NCBI GenBank assembly: GCA_938018055.1
Contig: CALIKL010000020.1
Span: forward strand, 1-64,000
Length of the DNA: 64,000 nt
Source of the DNA: an uncultured bacterium
GTDB taxonomy: Bacteria; Bacteroidota; Rhodothermia; Rhodothermales; UBA10348
Direction: 5' to 3'
Below the pieces are notes generated by a model. The model had not been told where the DNA came from. It searched no databases and saw only the letters and a program-made list of their open reading frames with translations. Shown here piece by piece: positions 19,101-26,473 of the stretch (its first letter is position 1; the number at the start of each line of letters is the position of its first letter). Made by a program: the position numbers and the translations under genes.

Positions 19101-19251
19101 GGAGGTGCTCATGCGCTATATGGACAACAACATGAGCGCTGCCATTGGACGTCCGGGCCACTCGGTCGTCATGGGTTATCCTTTCGAGACCATTTTGAGC
19201 GCCGATGAGCGAACAGCTCTCATGCGCGCCATTGTTCGCTACCTTCGGTAG
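16147..19251 (+). CDS. Large lipoprotein: N-acetylmuramoyl-L-alanine amidase with golvesin-like and FN3 domains
   Basis: The 1034-aa protein starts with a lipobox (LLMISGCSAP). The Amidase_3-like fold seems split. The first metal His is in WPSHGWYYEG near 180, followed by the WEWQRARLFQTVED helix. An inserted jelly-roll segment (about 285-420, with TASVSWIPEFPEDGRYAVHVSY) looks like a golvesin C-terminal-like domain. The remaining ligands follow in SLAFHTDAGV near 505 and GVLLELLSHQNFADM near 585, the latter with the likely catalytic Glu. An FN3 domain (about 640-730) and an unassigned C-terminal domain of about 300 residues follow. It would cut the amide between muramic acid and stem peptide. 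It overlaps the GHL10 gene and precedes an AmpG-like permease. Confidence 0.83.
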   Translation: MSALLSHPTNSSVRQVALVALLMISGCSAPTMLGVDDVSDNEAAVQTGQLVGDLLASCKDHHCGFDVDPGADVDSVQVDRAARVMRIQFNDAFAQTAFRKDGLDLLEREIADVLFPLAPGWEIDLEVLGVDPHVLVPNVYREDSGMDDKRWPEVQPATPIVIQTDQPWLQESSLSGRHIAVWPSHGWYYEGKLDRWEWQRARLFQTVEDVFPMAFVVPYLAPMFERAGAYVHMPRERDVQPNEVVVDNDGHSKTTRPDLTPRYSKTSKLEGDSKGSRYMEVAELEEAWGAGDGPGFLAMDTLRTENPFQLGTHRVSRTTDKATASVSWIPEFPEDGRYAVHVSYGRSEDPTDDARYAIHHRGGTTHVSIDQRMMPGTWVYVGTFDFAAGQHPEKGRVVLTNESFTAGKTVSADAVRFGGGMGSVARNGQLSGRPRFTEGARYYMQYAGFPDALVYNVTETDNDYVDDYRSRAEWVNYLRGAPLGPNKDRDAQGLGVPVDVSLAFHTDAGVTKSDATIGTLMIYSSTGMEGERSFPSGFSRFANRDLADVMQTQIVNDIRALYDSTWTRRAIWDRDYSEAVRPNVPGVLLELLSHQNFADMRFGLDPRFRFDVSRSIYKSTVRFLADQYGFAPVIQPLPPDHLQARWKQDGVEVSWKVVEDPLEPTATPDAFVLYTRTSDSGFDNGRLVRGTSYVVEGARADVVYGFRVAAVNAGGESAPSETIAAAMASSQQAPKALIVAAFDRTSAPGTLEAGPFRGFAGWVDEGVPDGYDLSYVGDQYDFDIDSDWLDDDSPGHGASWSTWETRALVGNTRDYPLVYAQALLAAGVSSETVSDEVFEEQGITGGLMPDRDPALLALVFGEEKTTHGPGALREFEVMTSAMRDALSGAMDAGIPLFISGAHVATDAAGPDATESSVAFMRERLGLVWRTDRAVQQGKVAILKGAGDRAFGVADRLPAGLTFNTDPHGPVYRVEHPDALEPAGESEVLMRYMDNNMSAAIGRPGHSVVMGYPFETILSADERTALMRAIVRYLR

Positions 19252-19292
19252 ACGGATCGCCCGTAATTCGTAATTCTTTCCGAGTGCAATTG

Positions 19293-20600
19293 ATGGCTGA
19301 TACATCCCCTGAATTGACGACGACGAGCGCACAACGGCGCAAAGCATGGTCCTGGATCCCTTCGCTGTACTTCGCCGAAGGGATCCCATATGTCCTGGTC
19401 ATGTCGATGAGCGTGATCATGTACAAGAAGCTGGGGATTTCGAACGTAGACATTGCGCTGTATACCAGCTGGTTGTACTTGCCCTGGGTTATCAAGCCCA
19501 TCTGGAGTCCATTCGTGGACATCATCCGGACGAAGCGATTCTGGATCGTGACCATGCAATTGGTAATCGGTGCAGCGATGGCAGGCGTGGCGCTGACCTT
19601 GCCCGGCCCCGACTTTTTCCGCTGGTCGTTGGTTTTTTTCTGGTTGATGGCCTTTTCCAGCGCCACGCACGACATCGCCGCTGATGGCTTTTACATGCTC
19701 GCTATCGACGATTCGAATCAGGCGTGGTTCGTGGGCATCCGCAGCACATTCTATCGATTGTCCATGATTACGGGGCAGGGACTGCTCGTCATGCTTGCCG
19801 GTCAGTTGGAGGTCGGGTTGGACGATCTGCCACTGGCCTGGTCCATCACGATGGGCATCACAGCCGGGATGTACCTGGTCTTCATGCTCTGGCACCGCTT
19901 CATCCTGCCACGTCCGGCTACCGATCGGTCCTCACGGGATGATCGTTCGGTCAGCGTGCTTTCGGGATTCGTGGAAACGTTTACCTCCTTCTTCTCCAAG
20001 AAGGGTGTTTGGGTAACGATCCTGTTCATCCTGTTCTATCGGTTCTCGGAAGCCCAGCTGGTCAAGATGGCACAGCCGTTCATGCTGGATCCAGTGGAGC
20101 TGGGCGGGTTGGGTCTTACAACGTCCGAGGTAGGATTCATTTACGGAACCATTGGGGTCCTATTCCTGACCTTGGGTGGCCTTCTGGGCGGTTTTGTGGC
20201 CGCAAGACAAGGGCTCAAGTTCTGGCTTTGGCCCATGGTCATTGCCATAAATGTGCCCAACGCTGTCTACTTGCTGCTTTCGCTCACACAGCCAGAAAGC
20301 CTTTGGATACTCAATGCATCCGTAGCTATTGAACAGTTCGGCTACGGATTCGGATTTACCGCTTTCATGCTCTACATGATATATGCTGCAGAAGGGGAGC
20401 ATAAAACGGCGCATTTTGCGTTGCTCACCGGCTTCATGGCACTGGGCATGATGATTCCTGGCATGTTCTCCGGATGGATTCAGGAGATGCTGGGGTATCA
20501 GCAGTTCTTCGTCTGGATCCTGATCGCTACGATCCCTGGATTTGCCGTCGCTGCCCTTGTTGAGATCGATCCGGAATTCGGGAAGTCAACGGAGGAGTAG
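19293..20600 (+). CDS. AmpG-like MFS permease
   Basis: This 435-aa protein has twelve predicted membrane helices. Near the N-terminus it carries SLYFAEGIPYVLVMSMSVIMYK, typical of the PAT/AmpG group of major facilitator proteins, with further AmpG-like pieces LPWVIKPIWSPFVD and FSSATHDIAADGFY. AmpG imports anhydromuropeptides for peptidoglycan recycling in Enterobacteria; transport here is inferred from family and from the adjacent amidase and GHL10 genes. A GTG nine bases upstream (19284) is an alternative start. It follows the amidase stop by 41 bases. Confidence 0.83.
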   Translation: MADTSPELTTTSAQRRKAWSWIPSLYFAEGIPYVLVMSMSVIMYKKLGISNVDIALYTSWLYLPWVIKPIWSPFVDIIRTKRFWIVTMQLVIGAAMAGVALTLPGPDFFRWSLVFFWLMAFSSATHDIAADGFYMLAIDDSNQAWFVGIRSTFYRLSMITGQGLLVMLAGQLEVGLDDLPLAWSITMGITAGMYLVFMLWHRFILPRPATDRSSRDDRSVSVLSGFVETFTSFFSKKGVWVTILFILFYRFSEAQLVKMAQPFMLDPVELGGLGLTTSEVGFIYGTIGVLFLTLGGLLGGFVAARQGLKFWLWPMVIAINVPNAVYLLLSLTQPESLWILNASVAIEQFGYGFGFTAFMLYMIYAAEGEHKTAHFALLTGFMALGMMIPGMFSGWIQEMLGYQQFFVWILIATIPGFAVAALVEIDPEFGKSTEE

Positions 20601-20724
20601 GGGCACAGCTGCCTCTACCAACCTGAGCGCCTGGTCTTTTTCTGCTTCTTTGGCGAAGACTCCTGATGCGTGCTGGAGACCGATTCTGCATCCTCTTTCT
20701 GACCCCATATGGAGTTGGCAGAAA

Positions 20725-20752
20725 TTCGGCTGTTATCGGCTGTTATCGGCTT
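20725..20752. repeat. Short tandem repeat, 10-bp unit
   Basis: The unit CGGCTGTTAT occurs twice in tandem and is followed by CGGCTT, in the gap between the convergent permease and SpoIID genes. Function is unknown; slipped-strand duplication is the simplest explanation. Confidence 0.6.
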
Positions 20753-20795
20753 CTGAGGCACTTTCAACCCCGTTTTCTGTGCTGCGAGAAAAAGT

Positions 20796-22193
20796 TTATT
20801 TTTCTGCTTTAGGAGTTGCAGAACCGTTCGATACACCATCCAGAGAGGCCGAAGATTCCTTATCGGAAGAACGGCTGATTGACATGCTGAAGGCGTTCTC
20901 GGAAGCATCGGAAGATGCGCGAGAGCCGGAGTCCGAAGAAGCGGAACGCACATCGGACAACGTGACTTCCGTCATGACAGACGTACCCTCGGGAACAGAC
21001 TCCAGGCGCGTACCATGGTAGTAGAGGTCCAGGATATCGTTGTAAGAACGCCCGTCGAGTGCCATGGCATGAGCGCCCCACTGACTCAGTCCAACACCAT
21101 GACCGAATCCACGTCCTTCAAAGACGTAGCGGTCCCGTTTGGCCTTGAGGTCAAAAAACGTGCTCTTCACAGTCATGGCGCCAAAGGCTCGTGCCAGCGC
21201 TGCGCGGAACGCACTCCCGCTGACTTCGCGGCTACCATCACGTCCCCTCAGCTCAACGGATAGAACACGACCGTCCTTGGCCGTCTCTGTCACGCGGATG
21301 TCCTTCACATGATGCCGAAACGCACGTGAGAGGGCTTTTTCCAATTTCTCTTCCCCCATCTCCCATGACCACGATGCATGCGGAGATTTTCTCGCGTTAT
21401 ACGGATCCTTACGGGACTGCAGATAAGGAACAGGGTTTGTGCCCCAGACGCTTGCATTGCTCGCGCTGCGCCCACCGTTCGAAGACGAGTAGACCGCTTC
21501 AATCAAGTCACCCTTGAAGGTCAGAACCTGTCCAGCCGTAGCGGAGGCTGCTGCACGCGCAGCGGCATTGGCCTTCTGAAGGCCCTGGTACACCTGCGAG
21601 CGTTCTGAATCGAGCAAGCGGGAATTTTGCTGCAAGGCATGCAGCGCATAGGTACGCGCCACGACCGCCATTGCTTTGGCACCTTCAACGTCGTTCAGGC
21701 CATATTCGGCACCCACGACTGAGGCAACGTAGTCTTCGATGGGGACCCGGTTGACGATGGCAAGTCCGTCATCGCCAGACTTTGCACTCACATCGAGATT
21801 TCCGGTGTAGGTACGCTTGTACGGGGAAGAGCCGCCATCCACGTCGAATGCACCGGCATCGTCCATTTCCAGTCGGATGTAATCAGCCTTGATGCGTTCG
21901 CGACCGAATCCTGCCATCACGCGCTGTCCATCGCGTTCAAATCGAATCAATTCATCTGCGCGGACCCGGTAGGTGCGGCCGTCTGCGTGCAATGTGACTC
22001 CCGACGCCCGAGGCGTGATTGCGACACCTCTCAGGTCCAGATGATCCATGATGGCCACGCGTATTTCGTCGGTACGGTAGGCATCCGGTCCCGCTGTTGA
22101 AGGAAGTACCGAGGCATGAGCCGGGGTCAGACCAATCGTCCAACCAAGGAAAAGGACGAGTAAGGCGTGATATGTTGTCTTGAAACGTGCCAT
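20796..22193 (-). CDS. SpoIID/LytB-domain protein, exported
   Basis: The 465-aa protein has an N-terminal signal peptide (about 1-28, ending AHASVLP). The SpoIID domain is clear: VGAEYGLNDVEGAKAMAVVA with the acidic pair, YSSSNGGRSASNASVWG, and the C-terminal GRGFGHGVGLSQWGAHAMA motif. In sporulating Firmicutes SpoIID is a lytic transglycosylase acting on glycan strands denuded of stem peptides. Non-sporulating bacteria carry related proteins whose roles are less clear. The last 55 residues are Ser-rich and probably disordered. It converges with the amidase-permease operon across a 195-base gap that shows no clear terminator. Confidence 0.88.
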   Translation of the reverse strand: MARFKTTYHALLVLFLGWTIGLTPAHASVLPSTAGPDAYRTDEIRVAIMDHLDLRGVAITPRASGVTLHADGRTYRVRADELIRFERDGQRVMAGFGRERIKADYIRLEMDDAGAFDVDGGSSPYKRTYTGNLDVSAKSGDDGLAIVNRVPIEDYVASVVGAEYGLNDVEGAKAMAVVARTYALHALQQNSRLLDSERSQVYQGLQKANAAARAAASATAGQVLTFKGDLIEAVYSSSNGGRSASNASVWGTNPVPYLQSRKDPYNARKSPHASWSWEMGEEKLEKALSRAFRHHVKDIRVTETAKDGRVLSVELRGRDGSREVSGSAFRAALARAFGAMTVKSTFFDLKAKRDRYVFEGRGFGHGVGLSQWGAHAMALDGRSYNDILDLYYHGTRLESVPEGTSVMTEVTLSDVRSASSDSGSRASSDASENAFSMSISRSSDKESSASLDGVSNGSATPKAEK

Positions 22194-22511
22194 GTGAATC
22201 TGGACACGGTATCGACAATCTGGAAAGGCGATTTAAGTGGAAGCCATCTGTGCCGATCCGGCCGGGATTCATTCCATTGGGACATGGAAGGTGACCATTC
22301 GGGCTGATCGGTCTTAGGAGAAGGGAGGAGAACCCTACTTTCGCATCGGGTGAGCTACACAACGCCTCTCTGACAAGGCTTTTGTTTGATGTAGCTACAA
22401 AGGGAAAGCCCGGCGAAGTGGGTGCGCCGGGCTTTTCTATTTTTGGTCCACGCTGCGTCCTGGAGACGGTCCCCTCCGATACGATGAGAAGTGAGGGGCC
22501 GGCATCGCAGA
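22194..22511. other. Intergenic region between accD and the SpoIID gene
   Basis: This 318-base gap lies between two minus-strand genes. It holds the hairpin at 22403-22437 and must contain the SpoIID promoter. I see no protein gene. A tRNA-like string near 22345-22365 (TGTAGCTCA on the minus strand) does not extend into a cloverleaf. Confidence 0.5.
22403..22437 (-). terminator. Hairpin terminator after accD
   Basis: The arms AAAGCCCGGCG and CGCCGGGCTTT form an eleven-pair stem around a nine-base loop. The T-run is only modest on the minus strand (TTTCCCTTTG) and better on the plus strand (TTTTCTATTTTT). It lies about 75 bases past the accD stop, so it most likely ends the accD transcript. 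Confidence 0.6.
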
Positions 22512-23354
22512 TCAGGTCAGCATCAAATCCAGCAGGTGGGTCAAGTCGGCCTTCAAGTCGCGCCGATCGACGATCAGGTCAACAAAGCCTTTTTCAAGCA
22601 AGAATTCGGAAGTCTGGAATCCTTCGGGAAGGTCTTGGCCCATGGTTTCGCGAATTACCCGCGGTCCAGCAAAGCCAATCAACGCACCGGGCTCGGCTAT
22701 GTGAATGTCCCCGAGCATCGCGAATGACGCCGTAACACCTCCGGTTGTCGGGTTGGTCAGCAAAACGACGAAAGGCATACCGGCTTCTTGGAGTTTAGCC
22801 AGGTTGGCACTGGTCTTGGCCATTTGCATGAGGCTCAAGGCTCCTTCCATCATGCGAGCGCCACCGGACTGGGCAATGACCATCACCGGAATCTTGCGCT
22901 CCACGCCCCGTCGAATCGCACGCGTCACGACCTCGCCGACGACAGATCCCATGCTACCTCCGATGAACGAGAAATCCATCGCGGCAATCGACAGCTCATG
23001 GTTGCCGATCTTGCCCACTGCAGCTTTGGCAGCGTCGTTCATGCCCGCTTTTTCCCGCGTCGTTGTGATGCGATCCGCATACGCCTTGCGGTCCTTGAAC
23101 CCGAGGGGGTCAACCGCGATCAGATCGTCATCAAATACTTCATACTTCCCATCGTAGAGCATGTCGAAGTACCGGGTACTCGACATCTTGAAGTGATAGT
23201 CGCACTTGGGACAGACGAGCAGCTGCTTCTCGATTTCCCGGCGATTGACTGTTTCGCCGCAACCGCTGCACATGATCCACTGACCATCAGGTACATCGTT
23301 ACGGCCACTGGAAGACGTCTTTATACCGGCCGACTTGCGCTTGAACCAGGACAT
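22512..23354 (-). CDS. accD: Acetyl-CoA carboxylase carboxyltransferase subunit beta
   Basis: AccD with AccA moves carboxyl from carboxybiotin-BCCP to acetyl-CoA, giving malonyl-CoA. The 280-aa protein starts MSWFKRK, the usual AccD beginning, which is why I place the start at 23354 and not at the longer frame. The N-terminal zinc ribbon has CSGC and CPKC pairs about 16 residues apart (26-29 and 45-48). The carboxyltransferase core includes QSGGARMMEGALSLMQMAKT and TTGGVTASFAMLGD. It lies 28 bases downstream of tsaB on the same strand. Confidence 0.96.
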   Translation of the reverse strand: MSWFKRKSAGIKTSSSGRNDVPDGQWIMCSGCGETVNRREIEKQLLVCPKCDYHFKMSSTRYFDMLYDGKYEVFDDDLIAVDPLGFKDRKAYADRITTTREKAGMNDAAKAAVGKIGNHELSIAAMDFSFIGGSMGSVVGEVVTRAIRRGVERKIPVMVIAQSGGARMMEGALSLMQMAKTSANLAKLQEAGMPFVVLLTNPTTGGVTASFAMLGDIHIAEPGALIGFAGPRVIRETMGQDLPEGFQTSEFLLEKGFVDLIVDRRDLKADLTHLLDLMLT

Positions 23355-23382
23355 GCAGACGGAAAGGTGGGTGTGTGGGGAT

Positions 23383-24105
23383 TCAGAAGGGGAGCCGGTC
23401 GAAAATGCTTTTGGCCGGATTTCGGGCTTCAAAGGCACGCATATAGCGTGGTTCGAAGGAAGATACGTCTTCTACTCGGTAGGTCGCGGCCGGATTCCGC
23501 ATGAGTGTCGGTGCATAACGGCTGTGCGGCGCGACCACTGCTACGGGCGCATGGTCATCAAGCGATGACGAATCAGCGATTGAATCGCGGGTTTCAACCA
23601 GCACATGCTGGACGGCTTCCGAGCCAGCAACGGTTATTCCTGCTGCATGATCACGTAGGAAGATGGCACTGTCGCAGACCCTCGGGGCATGTTCTTCGTT
23701 CAGATACCCATTGGAGACACGATAGGAGGCAACAAAAAGCTCAGACCCACGAGCTCCCAATGCGACGTGGACGGTCTCGCCCTCGGTGACCAGGCGTTCT
23801 TCGAACGCACCCGCTGCAACCAGTCCCAGGGAAGAGACAGCATACAGGGGTATGTCCAGCGACCAGGCCAGGCCTTTGGCCGTTGAGACGCCAATACGGA
23901 GCCCCGTGTATGATCCTGGCCCGGCGTCTACACATACCCCATCGAGTGCCTTCCCGGTATCTCGCAGCAATGCGTCGATCATGGGCGCGAGCATGCGGGC
24001 GTGACTGCGGGGTTCATCTGCCTCGCGATGAACCATCCATTCATCTTCCCAGAGGGAGATGCTGCACGCGTCAGCACTGGTCTCTATTGATAGGATACAA
24101 GGCAT
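23383..24105 (-). CDS. tsaB: tRNA t6A37 biosynthesis protein TsaB
   Basis: TsaB is the inactive ASKHA-fold partner of TsaD in the complex that transfers threonylcarbamoyl to A37 of tRNA. The 240-aa protein begins CILSIETSADACSISLW and contains GPGSYTGLRIGVSTAKGLAW at about 70-90, the family signature. TsaC, which supplies the substrate, is encoded at 12207-13175; tsaD and tsaE are not in this window. I prefer the ATG at 24105 over 24129 because the conserved domain starts there. The rRNA-free gap upstream (about 240 bases) is shared with the divergent EF-G-like gene. Confidence 0.93.
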   Translation of the reverse strand: MPCILSIETSADACSISLWEDEWMVHREADEPRSHARMLAPMIDALLRDTGKALDGVCVDAGPGSYTGLRIGVSTAKGLAWSLDIPLYAVSSLGLVAAGAFEERLVTEGETVHVALGARGSELFVASYRVSNGYLNEEHAPRVCDSAIFLRDHAAGITVAGSEAVQHVLVETRDSIADSSSLDDHAPVAVVAPHSRYAPTLMRNPAATYRVEDVSSFEPRYMRAFEARNPAKSIFDRLPF

Positions 24106-24346
24106 GGAAGGCTGTAGGGCTAGCCCCACGAATCGCCGTGATAAAGGCAGGTTCCACTACAAACCATATTCGCTTGGCGAAAGGTAAATGAGCTGATTTG
24201 TCTGTGGATGAACTGGGCTGCGTCAGGCAATCGGTGTAGGGGTTTTCAGGGCATGGGTAGCGGGTTGACAATCCCTGAAAGGCGGTTATCTTGTCAGCCC
24301 TGTTTTCTGCAGGGTGACACGTCGTTCATATTAATCAGGGCATACG

Positions 24347-26467
24347 ATGAAAGTTTACGATGCCGACCATATCCGCAATGTAGCCCTGGTGGGCCACCAG
24401 GGAAGCGGGAAAACCACTTTGGCTGAAGCCATGCTCTTTGATACCGGCGTTTTGCAGCGCCCGGGTACGGTAGAAGAAGGAAATACGGTAAGCGATTATC
24501 ATTCCAGTGAGAAGGAACGACAGATGTCGGTGTTCGCTTCGCTCCTGCATGTCGAATACAAGGGCAACAAGCTGAATGTGATTGACACTCCGGGATACCC
24601 GGATTTCGTGGGGGAGGTGGCCGCCTCTCTGCACGTGGTTGATTCGGCGCTTTTCGTCATCAACGCTGCAGAGGGTGTTCAGGTCGGTACCGAGCTGGCG
24701 TGGCGCGCTGCCGTCAAGGAGTCCAAGCCTTCCATGTTTGTCATCAACCAGCTGGACAAGGACAAGACGGATTTTCGGGACCTGATAGATCAGATCCAGG
24801 AACGATTTGGCCGCGGAGCCACGGTGGTCCAGCTACCCGCAGGACCGGGAAGCCGTGCCATTATCGATGTGCTCATCATGAAAAAGGTGACGTTCGCCGC
24901 GAATGGCAAGCCAACCTATTCGGAGATCGACGCCGAGTTTGCCGAGGAGGCTGATCGTCTGCACAACGAACTGGTCGAAAACATTGCAGAAAACGAAGAG
25001 AGCCTGATGGAGCTCTACTTCGAGAAGGGCAACCTGACCGAAGAGGAGATGCGCACCGGATTGCGCGAGGCGATGATCCGCCATCAGCTGTTCCCCATTT
25101 TCCTGACGTCTGCTACCGAGAATATTGGCGTGTCGCGTCTGATGGAGTTTGTCGGAAACGTGTGTCCGACGCCTTCCCAGATGCCAGCAGCGGCAACGAA
25201 AGACGGTGGAACGATTGCTCCTGATTCCAATGGTGAGCCGGTAGCGCTGATCTACCACACGATGGCAGAAGCTCACGTGGGTGACTACTCGTTCTTTCGC
25301 ATCTATTCGGGTACCCTGAAGCCGGGCATGGATCTGGTGAATGCACAGACCAAGGAAAGTGAACGACTGGGGCAGCTTTTTGCCATCAACGGCCACGATC
25401 GCGATCCGGTTGACACCATGTATGCGGGCGACCTGGGCGCACTGGTCAAGCTCAAGAACACGCACACGAACAATACTCTCCATCTCAAGTCAAGCGACAC
25501 CGAGATGGTTGAAATCGACTTTCCCGAGCCTCGCCATACGACGGCTGTCGTGGCCTCGAAGGAAGGAGAAGAAGACAAACTCGCACAGGGACTGCATCAG
25601 CTGCATGAGGAGGATCCGTCGCTGCACATCACCCACGATCAACACTTGAGTCAGCTCGTGCTCGGGGCACAGGGTGAAATGCAGCTTGAAATAGCGAAGT
25701 ATCGACTCAAGCACCGCTTTGGTGTAGATATCGAATTTTCTAAGCCAAAGGTGGCATATCGCGAAACCGTGCAGAAGCGCGCTCGCGCGAAGTATCGTCA
25801 CAAAAAGCAGACCGGTGGAGCCGGGCAGTTTGCTGACATCAGCATGATTGTCGAGCCAATCAATGGCGACTATCAGCCGGAGGCCGATATCAAGGTGCGC
25901 GGCGAGCACATCGAGGAAACGGCATGGGGATCCAAAGTGCACTTCATCGATGCCATCGTAGGCGGTGTCATTGATATGCGGCGCTTCTTTGGAGCCATAC
26001 AGAAAGGGGTCATGGAAGCCTGTATCCGTGGACCGGTTGCTGGGTATCCGGTTGGCGATGTGCGGGTTGTGGTCCATGACGGATCCATGCACGCAGTGGA
26101 CTCCAACGAAGCGGCCTTCAAGTCCGCTTCGCGGACGTGCTTCCAGGATGCTTTCCGTCAAGCGAATCCGGTATTGCTCGAGCCCATCCACGATGTAGAA
26201 GTCCTCGTTCCGGAGTCTTATACGGGGGATGTCATGGGCGACATGAACACGCGTCGTGCCCGTATTCAGGGCATGGAAGTGGAAGGTGTCTTCCAGAAGA
26301 TTCTGGCCCAGGTGCCCGAAGCCGAACTGTACAGGTATTCGACGTCGCTTCGTTCGATGACGCAAGGTCGAGGACTGCACCGCGCTTCGTTCAATAGCTA
26401 CGAGTCCATGCCGCGCCATGTCCAGGAAGACGTTGTGGCCGAGGCCGAAGCGGCCGTAGAGGCCTGA
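24347..26467 (+). CDS. EF-G-like translation GTPase paralogue
   Basis: The 706-aa protein has all five EF-G domains. The P-loop is GHQGSGKT (17-24), G3 is DTPGYPDF (about 81-88), and G4 reads NQLDKD instead of the usual NKMD found in canonical EF-G. Switch I is replaced by EEGNTVSDYHSSEKERQMSV. These features place it with the second, non-canonical EF-G lineage found in several bacterial groups and not with the main translocase, which is normally beside rpsG/rpsL/tuf; none of those is here. Whether it acts in translocation, recycling or stress is unknown. It stands alone and converges with the SGNH-TPR gene six bases away. Confidence 0.85.
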   Translation: MKVYDADHIRNVALVGHQGSGKTTLAEAMLFDTGVLQRPGTVEEGNTVSDYHSSEKERQMSVFASLLHVEYKGNKLNVIDTPGYPDFVGEVAASLHVVDSALFVINAAEGVQVGTELAWRAAVKESKPSMFVINQLDKDKTDFRDLIDQIQERFGRGATVVQLPAGPGSRAIIDVLIMKKVTFAANGKPTYSEIDAEFAEEADRLHNELVENIAENEESLMELYFEKGNLTEEEMRTGLREAMIRHQLFPIFLTSATENIGVSRLMEFVGNVCPTPSQMPAAATKDGGTIAPDSNGEPVALIYHTMAEAHVGDYSFFRIYSGTLKPGMDLVNAQTKESERLGQLFAINGHDRDPVDTMYAGDLGALVKLKNTHTNNTLHLKSSDTEMVEIDFPEPRHTTAVVASKEGEEDKLAQGLHQLHEEDPSLHITHDQHLSQLVLGAQGEMQLEIAKYRLKHRFGVDIEFSKPKVAYRETVQKRARAKYRHKKQTGGAGQFADISMIVEPINGDYQPEADIKVRGEHIEETAWGSKVHFIDAIVGGVIDMRRFFGAIQKGVMEACIRGPVAGYPVGDVRVVVHDGSMHAVDSNEAAFKSASRTCFQDAFRQANPVLLEPIHDVEVLVPESYTGDVMGDMNTRRARIQGMEVEGVFQKILAQVPEAELYRYSTSLRSMTQGRGLHRASFNSYESMPRHVQEDVVAEAEAAVEA

Positions 26468-26473
26468 GCGACG

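Noticed and set aside
20542-21021. 159-codon frame across the MFS/SpoIID gap
   Set aside because: It overlaps the end of the permease and antisense SpoIID and is only Ser-rich shadow sequence.
22340-22400. tRNA-like string (TGTAGCTCA on the minus strand)
   Set aside because: No matching acceptor, anticodon or T arms could be folded.
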